Source of the DNA: Myxococcota bacterium
Lineage (GTDB): Bacteria; Myxococcota; Polyangia; GCA-2747355; JAKLHH01
Assembly (NCBI GenBank): GCA_022710245.1
Contig: JAKLHH010000362.1
Span: 1 to 7,300, forward strand
Direction: 5' to 3'
Length of the DNA: 7,300 bases
The notes below the pieces were generated by a model. That model saw only the letters and a list, made by a program, of their open reading frames with translations, ran no database searches and was not told the origin of the DNA. Position 1 is the first letter of the stretch. The number at the start of each line of letters is the position of its first letter. A program made the translations under genes and the position numbers. Positions 7,273 to 7,300 of the stretch are shown piece after piece.

Positions 7273-7300
7273 CCGCGCCCGCCCTCCCCTGACCTCTCTC

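Overview
The window is about 70% GC with strongly G/C-ending codons. It encodes two-component and chemotaxis-type signalling proteins next to a single-chain (alpha2) glycyl-tRNA synthetase. This mix of HDOD, CheX-like, receiver and CheB proteins at this base composition suggests a high-GC deltaproteobacterium of the Myxococcota (an Anaeromyxobacter-like lineage). That placement is an inference from gene content and composition; no phylogenetic marker was compared.

Layout. (1) Positions 1-2453, + strand, form a tightly overlapping operon that enters the window already in progress: the C-terminal part of an HDOD protein, a stand-alone CheY-like receiver, a CheX-like phosphatase and CheB. Successive genes overlap by 10, 20 and 4 nt. 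(2) Positions 2454-3017 hold a possible hairpin terminator, a small minus-strand gene of unknown function (2507-2770) with a strong Shine-Dalgarno sequence and a sigma-54-like -24/-12 element, and a 150-bp cluster of palindromes. (3) Positions 3018-5627, - strand, form a second operon: a CheX-like phosphatase, a protein with two receiver domains and a probable STAS-like C-terminus, and a complete HDOD protein. (4) Positions 5628-5904 are a divergent intergenic region with direct repeats and a hairpin. (5) Positions 5905-7272, + strand, encode glycyl-tRNA synthetase. The last 28 bases show no feature.

How the genes may work together. Both signalling operons carry the same three parts: a receiver, a CheX-family aspartyl-phosphate phosphatase with the E-x-x-N catalytic motif, and an HDOD output or scaffold protein. 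The + strand operon adds CheB, which would act on methylated chemoreceptors. No histidine kinase, CheW, CheR or chemoreceptor lies in the window. The simplest reading is a receiver/phosphatase/HDOD signalling unit present in two versions, fed by a kinase encoded elsewhere. The two HDOD proteins differ at the metal-ligand positions of the HD fold, so one may bind metal and the other may not. GlyRS is a housekeeping gene whose proximity is probably incidental.
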